From: Nigrospora sphaerica
Lineage: Eukaryota > Ascomycota > Sordariomycetes > Amphisphaeriales > Apiosporaceae
DNA length: 64,000 nt
Direction: 5' to 3'
NCBI GenBank assembly: GCA_018287875.1
Contig: JAGVVL010000022.1
Span: 3,782,001 to 3,846,000 of the forward strand
The notes under the pieces are model-generated. The model saw nothing but the letters and a program-made list of their open reading frames with translations. It did not search any database and was not told where the DNA came from. Of this stretch, positions 44,123 through 54,064 are shown one piece after another (position 1 is the first letter of the stretch; the number at the start of each line of letters is the position of its first letter). Position numbers and translations under genes: made by a program.

Positions 44123-45242
44123 TTCGTCCCAGCGATTTCCCAAACCTAATCGGTCCACTCGATGCTGTCTAAGTTGGTACGCCCCGGCATCTTACCACAC
44201 TTGACTCCCGCTTGGTGGTTCCCTCGGAAATTTAACAACCCATCTCGGAGAGAAAGATACAGCCCGGCGTTTCAGACGTCCCGCTTCCCGCCTCTCCAAT
44301 AGGGGTCCGGAGCTGGCACAACCTGGTTGTTGGTCGCGCCACGCTGCCCTCGCCGAAACCCCTGTCAGCTCGCGCTTCTTAAACCAAAGATTGACCCCGG
44401 GCGGTTACCCAATGTCGCGGGCATAGCGCGCGGCACGGGACGCGGCTGTCATAATGGCCGCCCCCTACATACGGCATTGTAGCTTGCCTGCCGCTACCTG
44501 GCTCCGGCACCACAGGGACCCTGTCTTAATGCTGCGCGCGGGAGCAAGCGATGCTGTTACTGAAAGCCCCGACGGTGGGGTTTGAGCGGCGACGAACCCC
44601 CAGGTTTATATATCTTCCGTAGCGGGTCGAACACTCCCCGTCAAGACGACCACCCTCTTGGAGGGCGTGGTGGACCACGTAGCTTCGGGGTCTGGCCTGC
44701 TTTCTGTATTCGCGTGGTAAAGGCGTGCTTCGCCGCAAGTTGTGGCATTTCCAAGGGCGTTGGGATAGACGAAGGCCGGACTGCAACTGTGATTGCGCTC
44801 CCAGGGTGACATCGACTAATTTAGCCATGAATTATCACGGCGTGTAAACCACCCCTCTCTATCCCTTGCGTGTTTACGAAGCATTCACATTCGTGATGCC
44901 CAGTGCCCTTGTGTCCACTGCCCAGGCACTACCAGCCGGTCGGACTCAAAACCATGTCGATCTCCATCTCAGCCCAAAATAGGGAACAGCGTGTTTGAGG
45001 GCATCCCTGGTTCAATGGAAAGTCACCGTCGGCACCCCATACCTGCCCCGGCGCAACAGTAATGAACGTCGGCCCGCTCTGCGACGCGACGAAGGCGGAG
45101 CGGACCATATAGGATTTATTATTAATTAGGTATTTAACCCAGGTCTGAGGTATCGATACCTTTCGCCACAAGTGCAATCCCGGGGGGTTGTTGTTGTTGT
45201 TGTTGTTGTTGCGAATTTGCTCTCTAGTCGGAAAACTACCCA
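44123..45242. other. Intergenic between convergent genes
   Basis: No supportable gene; the ORFs at 44526-44828 are short and motif-free on both strands. The (GTT)8 run at 45187-45211 lies just past the stop codon of the secreted-protein gene, probably in its 3' UTR. Confidence 0.5.
45187..45211. repeat. (GTT)8 microsatellite
   Basis: Eight perfect GTT units preceded by a run of G, 32 bp beyond the stop codon of the minus-strand secreted-protein gene. In its transcript it would read as AAC repeats in the 3' UTR. Confidence 0.92.
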
Positions 45243-45979
45243 CTAGTCATCACTGGAAGCCCCGCGGACCTCTGGGTCGGGCTTATCACGGTGAGTGACG
45301 CCGCAGATGGAGTTCCAGGCGCCGACCACGGTCTCCTTGGACGAGACGAGCTCGTCGTTGGTCAAACTGGACGCCCGCGTCAGTTCTCCCAACAACCAAC
45401 TCCCTGTCGCGCCACCCCGATACCACGGACGAGCGTCGGAATACTTACAGCGCATCGAAGCAGGAGCAGTAGGAGCCCGCCTGGCTATCATTTCCGGCTA
45501 GGGCGGGAACTCTGTCAGCAATACATCTCCCCTCCCGCAATGCCCAGAGGCGGCGCACTCACCGTACTCGACGAAGAAACTGGCACTGTCCAGCGAGTTG
45601 CACTTGAACTGGCACTTGAATTGAGCGAAAGCGAAGCCCGTCTCGAGGGGCGCCGGGACGCCGTAGGTCTAAGCCGGGCGGGAGGGGGCGCCTTGGTCAG
45701 CCGCGGTCCCCCGGGGAGCCATGTTGCGTGGGCGGGGGAGAAAGAGACGGAGAACAGGGCGCCGCTCACATATGTGCCGACGACGTGGCGGCGGGACCAC
45801 GCGGGGTCGGGCTCGTAGCCGGCGCCGGCGGCGGACGGCGTCGACGCCACTGGGCTGTAGTTGATGACGTAACCAGCCGTGGTGGCTGGCGAGCCCGTCG
45901 TGCAGGGCGCGGCGTCCGGCCCGGCCCGGACGCCGGCGAGGAGGTTGGCGGGGACGAGGAAGAAGAGGAGACGGGCCAT
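45243..45979 (-). CDS. Small secreted six-cysteine protein (apple/PAN-like pattern)
   Basis: Four exons, 45770-45979, 45563-45668, 45449-45497 and 45243-45366 (introns 101, 65 and 82 bp), give 162 residues in frame throughout. A signal peptide is visible (MARLLFFLVPANLLAGVRA, 1-19). The mature part has six cysteines (26, 89, 93, 116, 118, 143), an even number consistent with three disulphides. The arrangement FKCQFKCNSLDSASFFVEY...YCSCFDALL resembles the core of apple/PAN-like domains of fungal secreted proteins (Cys-x3-Cys, then an aromatic strand, then Cys-x-Cys-F); that assignment is inference. The gene was reconstructed from splice sites, since no single ORF covers it. The extracellular role is unknown; effector-like or carbohydrate/protein binding are possible. 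The single NxS site (141) is weak. Confidence 0.75.
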
Positions 45980-48321
45980 GTCGGCTACCACTGGGTGGCC
46001 TGGTCTCGTGAACGAAGGAATCGCCGGTGCTTTGCGGTGGAAGGGGTCTGGAGGTTTTGCCAGCGGTATTTCGGCATCGAGAAGGGGTGTCAGAGAGGGC
46101 GAGTGAGGACGGCGTCTTTGCGACGTCCTTTATGCAAGTACGCCGCAGATGCCATGTCGGAGGTGTGATTGCTACACGGACGGGGTCGGCGCTATTTGAC
46201 GGTAGAGATGACATTCAGCCGAAAGACCGCAAGATATCCAAGCCGCGGCACGGCCGGTACCCCTGGGCTGCAAGGCAAGTCCATCTGAGCTGCCGGAATG
46301 TTTTCATTCAGTAAGGGGCACCACCATTGGCAACAACCCCAACGCCTGCGTATCCTGGGTCCATGTTCCATGGCCCCGCGACCTATGGGGTAAATTCCAA
46401 TACCCGCCGGGCAGCCCCAGAATAAACAGGAACGGTAGGCTAGAGTTGATCGCAGGAGCGGTCGGCCGGAGCGACCAGGCGGACAATGATGGAGGGCTAC
46501 TAAAAGTAGCCCATCCTTCCTTGCTTTGTCCTAAGCTCCCGCTACAGGCAAAATCGCCCGGCTCGAGAGGTCCAGCGCTAAACCTATTCGCACTCGGACG
46601 CGTTGATTGCTCTACTATATCTCCCGGAGGCGAGGCCTACCTATCCTGCCACCGTCTATCTGGGCAGTTGGAGCATCGCTGCCGGTAAGCAGCAATATGC
46701 AGGGACTGCCCCCACTCTCCCGGATCGGGGGTCCCGCCGAGGGGGCCACCGGAAACATGCATGTTACCCCAGACGGATTTGGATGGTTCGGAGGACTGCA
46801 TCGCACTACGCCATTAGCTAGGTAAAACGGACAAACCACACCTTGAATGGGCTGGCGGGCATTGGAACAGCCACTCGCCTTTAGACGGCGAGGACGGGCC
46901 GAGAAAGAGACCGGCGTGTGTCATTGTAACTGCCGCTGCGGTCGCATTCCACGCCCTCCTCGGGCCGCCGTCTCGCCCCGTGCAGCGTTCCGTAAGGCGA
47001 CACTGGACCTGCTAAGAACGGGGAATTTCAACGCTTTCGAATGATGCTCCGTCGACGCCCGAAGAAGAGACGGTCGCTCGCAGCGCGGTGTCAATAGCAC
47101 GAGAAAGCGGCGCCACTTGGAAGACACGACAGGATATGAATATGCAAACTCACCGAAACAAACAGGCATTGATTGATGACTGCAGGGCGCTAGGAAGAAC
47201 CTCGCCAGCAAACAAAGTTCGCAAACAGCGCTCAGTCACCCTCGTATCAATAGCCCAAGACTGACAATCCCGTGGCCAGCTCTCTTGAATATTGCCAGGC
47301 TTCTTAACGGTATGTCTTTCTGTGCCCATGTAGCGGTATCAAGAGCGGAACATCTTGTGCAGGTCAAGCCAAGCCAACATCAACGTGTATGAACAGAGGG
47401 AGGGGTGTCAACCGAGAGTTGCCAGGCCATGCCCTTCATCCGTCGGGCAGCATGATATACACCTCTAAGGACGAAAACATCGAATAAACATTCCAAGCTC
47501 CCAAGCGCACTTGATGACATAGGGACGGTGGCCGTATCAATCTGTCAGCCGGTGTGCAGGACATCTACGTTATCTGACTTGACCTGTCAGCCTCATGACC
47601 ACCAGCGGTAATGGCACCTATCCAGTGCGGGAGCTACCCTGGGCACTTGGAGCCTAGACAGGTAGCGTCATGTCCACCATGCCTCGGCCTTTTCCCCCAG
47701 GTAGATAACTCAAGTACACCATGCACTTTCGGCGGACCTATTGTTCGACCGTGCTTTATTGAGTACCATGCATCGCGACATGGACCATGAGAATAAATAC
47801 AGCAAGATAGGTAAGAAAAGCCGTGTCTTGGGTGAAGTGGCCGTGGAGTTTTCGGGTCCTGCCATCTGGCACGGCAACTGCACAATCCTTCTCCAGCTGG
47901 ATTTCAACACGTCACATCCCGTGGAAGACAGATGCCCCCCATAAGAGGGTACATGCTCAGCACGCCATTACACGTACCCAAGTACTGCGTACATGACAGC
48001 TGCACCACGAGGGCATAAGGGATAGTCAGAGATCAAGTGTTGGAGCGTATGACACACCCACCACCTGGTGTATGCAGAAACAGTGGAAGAGCACAGACCA
48101 CCGCCCTGATGGCGATTTTAGCGCAGAACATCTGGACATGTCCCTCTCTACATATTTCTGGGAAATCCATTCTGATCGACCCTTCCCCATCTTCCCGGGA
48201 AATTCATTCTGACCAACCCTTCCCCATCTTCTATAACCTACAGCCGGCGTCTATCGCATACTCAACACGCGTCCGACTGCCACTGCCGCGCTGCCATCAA
48301 CCAACCGCACTACAGCTCACC
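45980..48321. other. Intergenic, promoter side of BBP
   Basis: No supportable gene; short ORFs on both strands near 46440-47210 lack motifs. 47500-48150 is mixed in composition. A 37-bp direct tandem duplication lies at 48160-48231, about 90 bp before the BBP start codon. Confidence 0.5.
48160..48231. repeat. 37-bp tandem duplication upstream of BBP
   Basis: Two copies beginning GGGAAATYCATTCTGA at 48160 and 48197, each ending in ACCCTTCCCCATCTTC, with three mismatches over 35 aligned bases. It sits in the probable core promoter or 5' leader of the BBP gene. Confidence 0.88.
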
Positions 48322-50448
48322 ATGGCGTGGAGAAACCAAGGGATCACGGGGTCTAACAATATCCCCTTAGGCAACCGCCGACGCTTTGGTGGCGACAGCG
48401 ACGATGGTGCCGTCAAGCACGAGTCAACCTCCGACTTTGATCGCTCCGAGAAGCGTGGTCGCTCCCCTGAGCCTCGCACCGAGGCCGACGGCCCCCGGCG
48501 CCGCAAGAAGCGCAACCGTTGGGGCGATGCTTCGGAGAACAAGGCTGCCGGCCTGATGGGTCTTCCCACCGCCATCGTCGCCAACATGACCAGCGAGCAG
48601 CTCGAGGCTTACACCCTGCACCTGCGCATCGAGGAGATCAGCCAAAAGCTGCGTATAGACGATGTCGTTCCCGCTGATGGCGATAGGTACGTTCTTTCCC
48701 CCCCTTCTCCTCCGCCGGCCCATGCTCGGGTGCGGGCGCGTCTTGTCTTGATAACAGCCACGCTGACTGCGCGTCACCGGCAGATCACCCTCCCCCCCGC
48801 CCCAGTACGACAACTACGGTCGCCGTGTCAACACTCGCGAGTACCGGTACCGCAAGCGACTCGAGGACGAGCGCCACAAGCTGATCGAGAAGGCCATGAA
48901 GACCATCCCCAATTACCACCCGCCCCAGGACTACCGCCGTCCCACCAAGACGCAAGAGAAAGTCTACGTGCCGGTCAATGACTACCCGGAGATTAACTTC
49001 AGTGAGATTGCTAACCCTCTAACCTTTCTAACCATTTTCTTGCCCTTTCTTGTTCGGGGTGTTGCCAGACGCGCCGTTGAGTGTGTCGCAGATGCGTCGT
49101 CGACGTGCCTGGCTCTATCTAACCATTCAACATCCCATGTGTGCTTGCCGTTCTCTACTAACACTTAGCTCTTCCTACTTAAGTTGGTCTTCTCATTGGC
49201 CCTCGTGGCAACACACTCAAGAAGATGGAGACAGAATCCGGCGCCAAGATCGCCATCCGTGGAAAAGGCTCCGTCAAGGAAGGCAAGGGCCGCTCCGATG
49301 CCGCTCACACGAGCAACCAGGAGGAGGATCTGCACTGCTTGATCATGGCCGACACCGAGGAAAAGGTCAACAAGGCCAAGAAGCTCATCCACAATGTCAT
49401 CGAGACGGTACGTAATCCACCCTTACCCCCAACTGAGCATCCATGCCTGTGCGTACTGACACATGAACAGGCGGCTTCGATCCCCGAAGGGCAAAACGAG
49501 TTGAAGCGTAACCAACTCCGAGAACTCGCCGCTCTCAACGGTACTCTCCGTGATGACGAGAACCAGGCGTGCCAGAACTGCGGTCAAATTGGGCACCGCA
49601 AGTACGACTGCCCGGAGAAGCAGAACTTCACTGCCAACATCATCTGCCGAGTGTGTGGCAACGCGGGCCACATGGCCAGGGATTGTCCCGACCGGCAGAA
49701 GGGTGCCAGCTGGCGCAACGACGGCCCCCCGGGCCGTTCCGGTGGTCGTATCGGCGGTGGCGATGCCGTGGATCGCGAATACGAAGTAAGTACCCGTCTA
49801 CCCCTACCAGCGCAAAAGACGTACCGAGCTGACACGATACAGCAACTCATGCAAGAGCTCGGCGGTGGCTCCGGCCCCCCTGCCCGTATCGAAGCTGGCC
49901 CCGGTTCGTTCGACAACGGCGGCGGCTCGGCCAAGCCCTGGCAGCGAGGACCTACTGGCGCTGCTGCTCCTTGGCGATCCCGAAACAACGACCAGGGCGG
50001 TGATGAGGGTCGTGGCGGCCCTGCACCTTGGCGCAGCCGCGACCGTGGCCACGACGACCGAGGCTCCAACGACTACTATGGCGGTCGCCAGGGTTATGAC
50101 GGTGGTTCATCCGCTCCTGGTGGTCCTCCCGGCGGTCCTCCCGGCGGTCCTCCCGGCGCCGCTCCTTGGCAACAGGCCCCCCAACAGCCCGCCTACCCGT
50201 CTTACCCTCAGTATCCCGGCTACGGCGCGCCGCCCGGCATGGGTGCCCCGCCCGGCATGGGTGCGCCCCCGGGACCGCCCCCTGGTCCTGCCTCGCTGGG
50301 TGCACCTCCCGGGCTGCATCAGGGGAACCTCAACGCCTTGATTCAGCAGTACGCTGGAGCGCCGCCTCCGCCGCCGCCTCCCTCGGATGGAGCTCCGCCG
50401 CCCCCGCCCAGCGACCAACCGCCGCCCCCTCCTCCTCCGGGTGCTTGA
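48322..50448 (+). CDS. Branchpoint-bridging protein (BBP/SF1)
   Basis: Five exons, 48322-48686, 48784-49001, 49184-49407, 49471-49785 and 49843-50448, give 575 residues. Domains in order: the N-terminal SF1 region with the basic [11 protein letters not shown] motif that in SF1 binds the U2AF large subunit; a SF1 helix-hairpin part ([22 protein letters not shown]); SPSPPP phosphorylation site; KH-QUA2 with [16 protein letters not shown] (GxxG loop); two CCHC zinc knuckles ([14 protein letters not shown] from about 303 and [14 protein letters not shown] from about 328); and a Gly/Pro-rich tail of about 175 residues including GGPP tandem repeats and poly-Pro. BBP binds the branch site during commitment-complex formation with U2AF. 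Intron 2 (49002-49183, 182 bp) is much longer than the others (57-97) and carries five CTAAC motifs; it interrupts the codon just before the KH GxxG loop. The junction at 49183/49184 is the only one that restores IGLLIGPRG. Confidence 0.96.
49002..49183 (+). promoter_or_regulatory. CTAAC-rich intron 2 of BBP
   Basis: CTAAC occurs at 49011, 49019, 49028, 49119 and 49158; the last is part of TACTAAC. The first AG after it (49167-49168) is only about 7 nt from the branch A. Using it would give an immediate TAA after four codons. The productive AG at 49182-49183 lies about 22 nt downstream. If the intron is retained, the frame stays open for about 55 codons and ends at TAG 49166-49168, which would remove KH and everything downstream. 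Confidence 0.7.
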
Positions 50449-52806
50449 GTGTAGCGGCATCCTGAGGTTCTTCTCCACTAATGACCACAACCACCCCTTT
50501 ACGGGGTGGGCCCGTCTTGCGCTATTAACGAAATCGACAAATGCAGGTTGATCGGTCTTGATATTAACTCCACAGTCGTTTCAGCAGGTATCTCACGGCA
50601 GCATTATCAGTCGCCACTGCGCGAAGCGGAGTTGGATGTGGTTTGTAAAAAACAAAGTAGCTAGTGTGTGATGTAGATAATCTCCACCCCGCTGCACAGG
50701 CTGCCCTGCTCTTCAAGTGTTTAGTGACACCAGAGGACAAGTAACTGCTGCTAGGGGTGTGTTGATACCGACGTTGTGCCCGTCCTTGGTACGTGCTTGG
50801 ACAGCCTCGTTATGTGCCACATGATGTGAAGTCGATGCATCACGCAGTCGTAATACGTACAAAGCCATGCATGTGTATATAGTGTAGAGTCCGAACTGAG
50901 TGCGTACACGCTTCGTTTGAAAGCCCTTCTCTGGGAGGTTGTCCGCGTTACTGGTCCAAACCCACCAACGGCGACCAAGTCAGCGAAATACAACAACGAC
51001 GATTCGAACCACACCATGAAGGGCCAGGCCGTAAGATTGGGGTCCTCGGGATAAGGAGATGGCAACACCGGCCAACAGCAGAGAACTGTCGGCAGAGGCG
51101 GTTGGTGGGATGTCAAAGTCGGCACAGACAAACGTACAGAACCGGTCCGGGATAGGGCATTCATTACACAGGCTACTTCCAGTTCTTTCTGGTGAAATCC
51201 TCGGTGCCTGAGGAAAATGAGATACACGGGTACTCGGTTAGGCACTTCGGGCAACAGCAGGCCGAAGCTATACCTCTGCCTTCCTCCCCCAAGCTGGATT
51301 CAGGAGGCGGAAAATACGGAACAATAAGGGGGGTCAGGGAATAACTTGGACGGACGGCAGGGACGAAGCTGCTACCGCCCCTTGAGCGGTAAATGGGACA
51401 AGATTCGGACATGCTGCTGCTGCTGGCCCCGTGCACATCACCTGCGAGCCGGAGAGTAGAGGTCTCCTAGGCGGCATGAGCTTGGGGGCGCCCCGGCACA
51501 GGCATGGAGGATACGGGCAGGCTTTTGCTTGTGCCGGCCTCCAAACGGAACACGCCACAGCATGACAACGATGGCTCCTTGCAGTTGACCAAACTGATGC
51601 CTCCTGGCCGGAGACTCTTGTGCCCCCCTCCCCGAGCCTGCGTGGCTCCGAGCCGTCAAGTCACAGCTTCACCCCCCTTTTTGCGCGTTAGGATGCGTAG
51701 CTGGCGTCGACACGACTACTCGCCTCAGCTGGTTGGGATTCGCTGCCCCCGGCTTCGATTACCTACCTGCCCCATGCCTCGTCCTCGAATCCAGCCGGGC
51801 GATATCAGGCCGCAAGAAGGTTCCGGGCGAGCGACATGGCAGGAGGGGCATGTACATCATCTTCCCAAACGCATACATCATATCTAACCAGAGATGGTAG
51901 GAAGAAGGGGGGGGGGGTTCCCGCTACAGCACCATGTACCCGGTTCCACGATCATCCGTGCCCGTCAACACAACCCTCCCCGTATCCTTCCACCCCCCAA
52001 AGGGCCGAATGACGCCACGACGCCTCGATCAGCCCCGAGTGGCTGCTTGCGGAGCGCCGTCCTTGTCTCCCGCGCAGGGGTCCGAGATCCGGGGGCCCTA
52101 CGTTCTTGCCTGGACCGGCCCCTGACCCAAGCACGTAAAGTCAAGAAGGGGGAGAAAAAGAAGAGAAAAGGAAGAGTTGGGGTTCGAATCTTCGAGTCGT
52201 ATTGTCATTGTTATTATCCGCATCGTATCGTCTATACGCCTTCCGCCCAGGTTTAAATGTCCACCATGGCGCGGCACGAGGCCCATTACAAAAATAGAAA
52301 GCTCTATGTGACAAAAGAGCAAGAAGGCGGGCCGTTTTTCCGCCTCGGAGAAGCAGGACGAAGGGGGGAAAGGAAGCCCTCGGTTTCCCCGGACCCCCGT
52401 TGTCGTCGCCCCGTCGAGCCGTGCCGGCGCCTTTCCCTGGCGGGGCGGGCGATACCACTGTTCTCCCTCCTCGCCTCCCTTTTGGTCTTTTTGGTGTTGT
52501 CCGTCCCGCTTGTCGTGCTCTCTCCCGAGCACGATCGACCGCCCAAAACTGTATCTACTTACACATATCCACACAAACACACACGCACACACGCACACAA
52601 CTCCGCCACATATTTGTTCAACGTAATCGTCATGAGTGTCCCAACGCCAGAATCGTCACGATGCGAAAGGTCACTAATACATGGGGGTGAAAGGGTGGCC
52701 CGGCCGCACTGGGGTAGCGCACGCCCCTCTGCCGACCGTACGGGCCAGGAGGACCAGGCGGTTTCGCGTCGGGCCCCTCGTCCGTGCGCCGGCGGGGCGG
52801 GGCTGC
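50449..52806. other. Intergenic between convergent BBP and ELO genes
   Basis: No gene supported. The ORFs at 50751-51254, 51504-51887 and 52098-52940 lack motifs and overlap on both strands. A (CA)n-rich stretch lies at about 52560-52600. Confidence 0.5.
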
Positions 52807-54064
52807 TTACGCCTTGCGGGAGCGCGCGGCGCCGGCGGGCCTGGCGCCGGTGGCCTTGGCCGAGGCGGCGGCGTGGGCGACGGTGTGGGCGTCGGGCACG
52901 GGGGCCTGCGACATACGGCGAACGGCCTTGCGAGCGCTAGGCGCCTTGCCATCCTTGGAGTAGGTGGCGAAGTAGAAGGAGATGAAGAGGACCAGGTAGG
53001 AGCTGAGCACGATGAGGCCCGAGAAGGCCGCAAACTCCTCGCCGGCGCACTTGCCGTGGTTGGGCATCCAGGGGAAGTAGGTCGACGTAAAGTACGTGTA
53101 CGAGGCGAAGTAGACGAAGCCTGGAATCATCTCCGCGTTAGCCGACATATTCTTCTCGCCGTCGCGGGCCAGCGCCGCAGCGCGCAATACGTACCGAGGT
53201 CGATGAAGAACTGGATGATCTGGAAGCGAGTGACCCACTCCTTCCACCAGATGCGGACGCCACGTGCGCTCTGGAAGTAGTACCAGTACATGACAACGTG
53301 AACCGTCAGGTTCAGGGTGATGACGACCCAGGACACCGACGTGTGGCCCAGCAGCTGGGTGTAGCAGAGGACGGCCGTGGCGCCATGGTGGTAGGTGTGG
53401 AGGAAGGCTATTCCCGGGGGTGGTTTGTTAGCATCGAGGACAGATCGACGGCGAGCGGAAAGGGGGGAAAGGGTGGGGCGCAAAGGACGTACTCAATGGC
53501 TTCTTCTTCAGGAACAGGAAAACGGTGTCAAGCAGCTCGAGGTACTTGGTCAGGTAGTTGAGCTGCGAGAGCGGCGTCAGCACGAGAAATGCGGCGGCGG
53601 AGGCGCACGCGTGCAAGCCGAGGGGACGGGGCGCGACATACGTAGTACAAAACGACCAGGGGCTGGGTCCAGCCGCCTGCGTGGTCGCAGATGGCAAAGA
53701 AGATGCCGTGGCGGACGACGGTGGGCAGCAGCTGCTCGATGAAGAGGGCCAGCAGGATGGCGCTGATGGCCGTCAGGTAGAAGTTGTGGATGATGAAGAG
53801 GGTCTTGAGCTTGAAGGGCTCCCGGTTGCGCATCCACTCGCGGCCGCCGAAGATGATGATGTAGTAGATGACGACGAAGATGGACGTCTCCTTGAGCGTC
53901 GACATAGGCGTCTTGCCGGCCTCGAAGCGGAAGTCCTCGGCGGGGTAGCCGGCCACGAGCTCGAAGGCGCGGCTGAAGATGGGCCACAGGTGGACGCCAA
54001 AGGGCCGGTCGAGCGTCGGCACGGGCAGCGACTCGAAGAGAGTCGCGGGCGACGAGGAAGCCAT
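52807..54064 (-). CDS. ELO-family fatty acid elongase (3-ketoacyl-CoA synthase)
   Basis: Four exons, 53642-54064, 53493-53562, 53195-53407 and 52807-53120 (introns 79, 85 and 74 bp), give 339 residues. The ELO hallmarks are in place: an early TM segment ([14 protein letters not shown]), [44 protein letters not shown], then the catalytic histidine box HTYHHGATA (about 168-172), [34 protein letters not shown] and a C-terminal basic tail ending RSRKA. About seven TM segments are expected, in the ER membrane, where the enzyme condenses malonyl-CoA with an acyl-CoA to lengthen fatty acids (yeast Elo2/Elo3-type activity by similarity; chain-length specificity cannot be told). The histidine box lies right at the junction of exon 2 and exon 3, and the acceptor is fixed by it. 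The start ATG is the first in frame after a stop-free leader. Confidence 0.95.

Noticed and set aside
48896..49168. ORF continuing from BBP exon 2 to a TAG
   Set aside because: It is BBP exon 2 plus the retained intron 2; reported as a regulatory observation, not as a separate gene.
52165..52200. B-box-like GGTTCGAATC, possible tRNA
   Set aside because: No pairing acceptor stem, no D-arm and no A-box around it.
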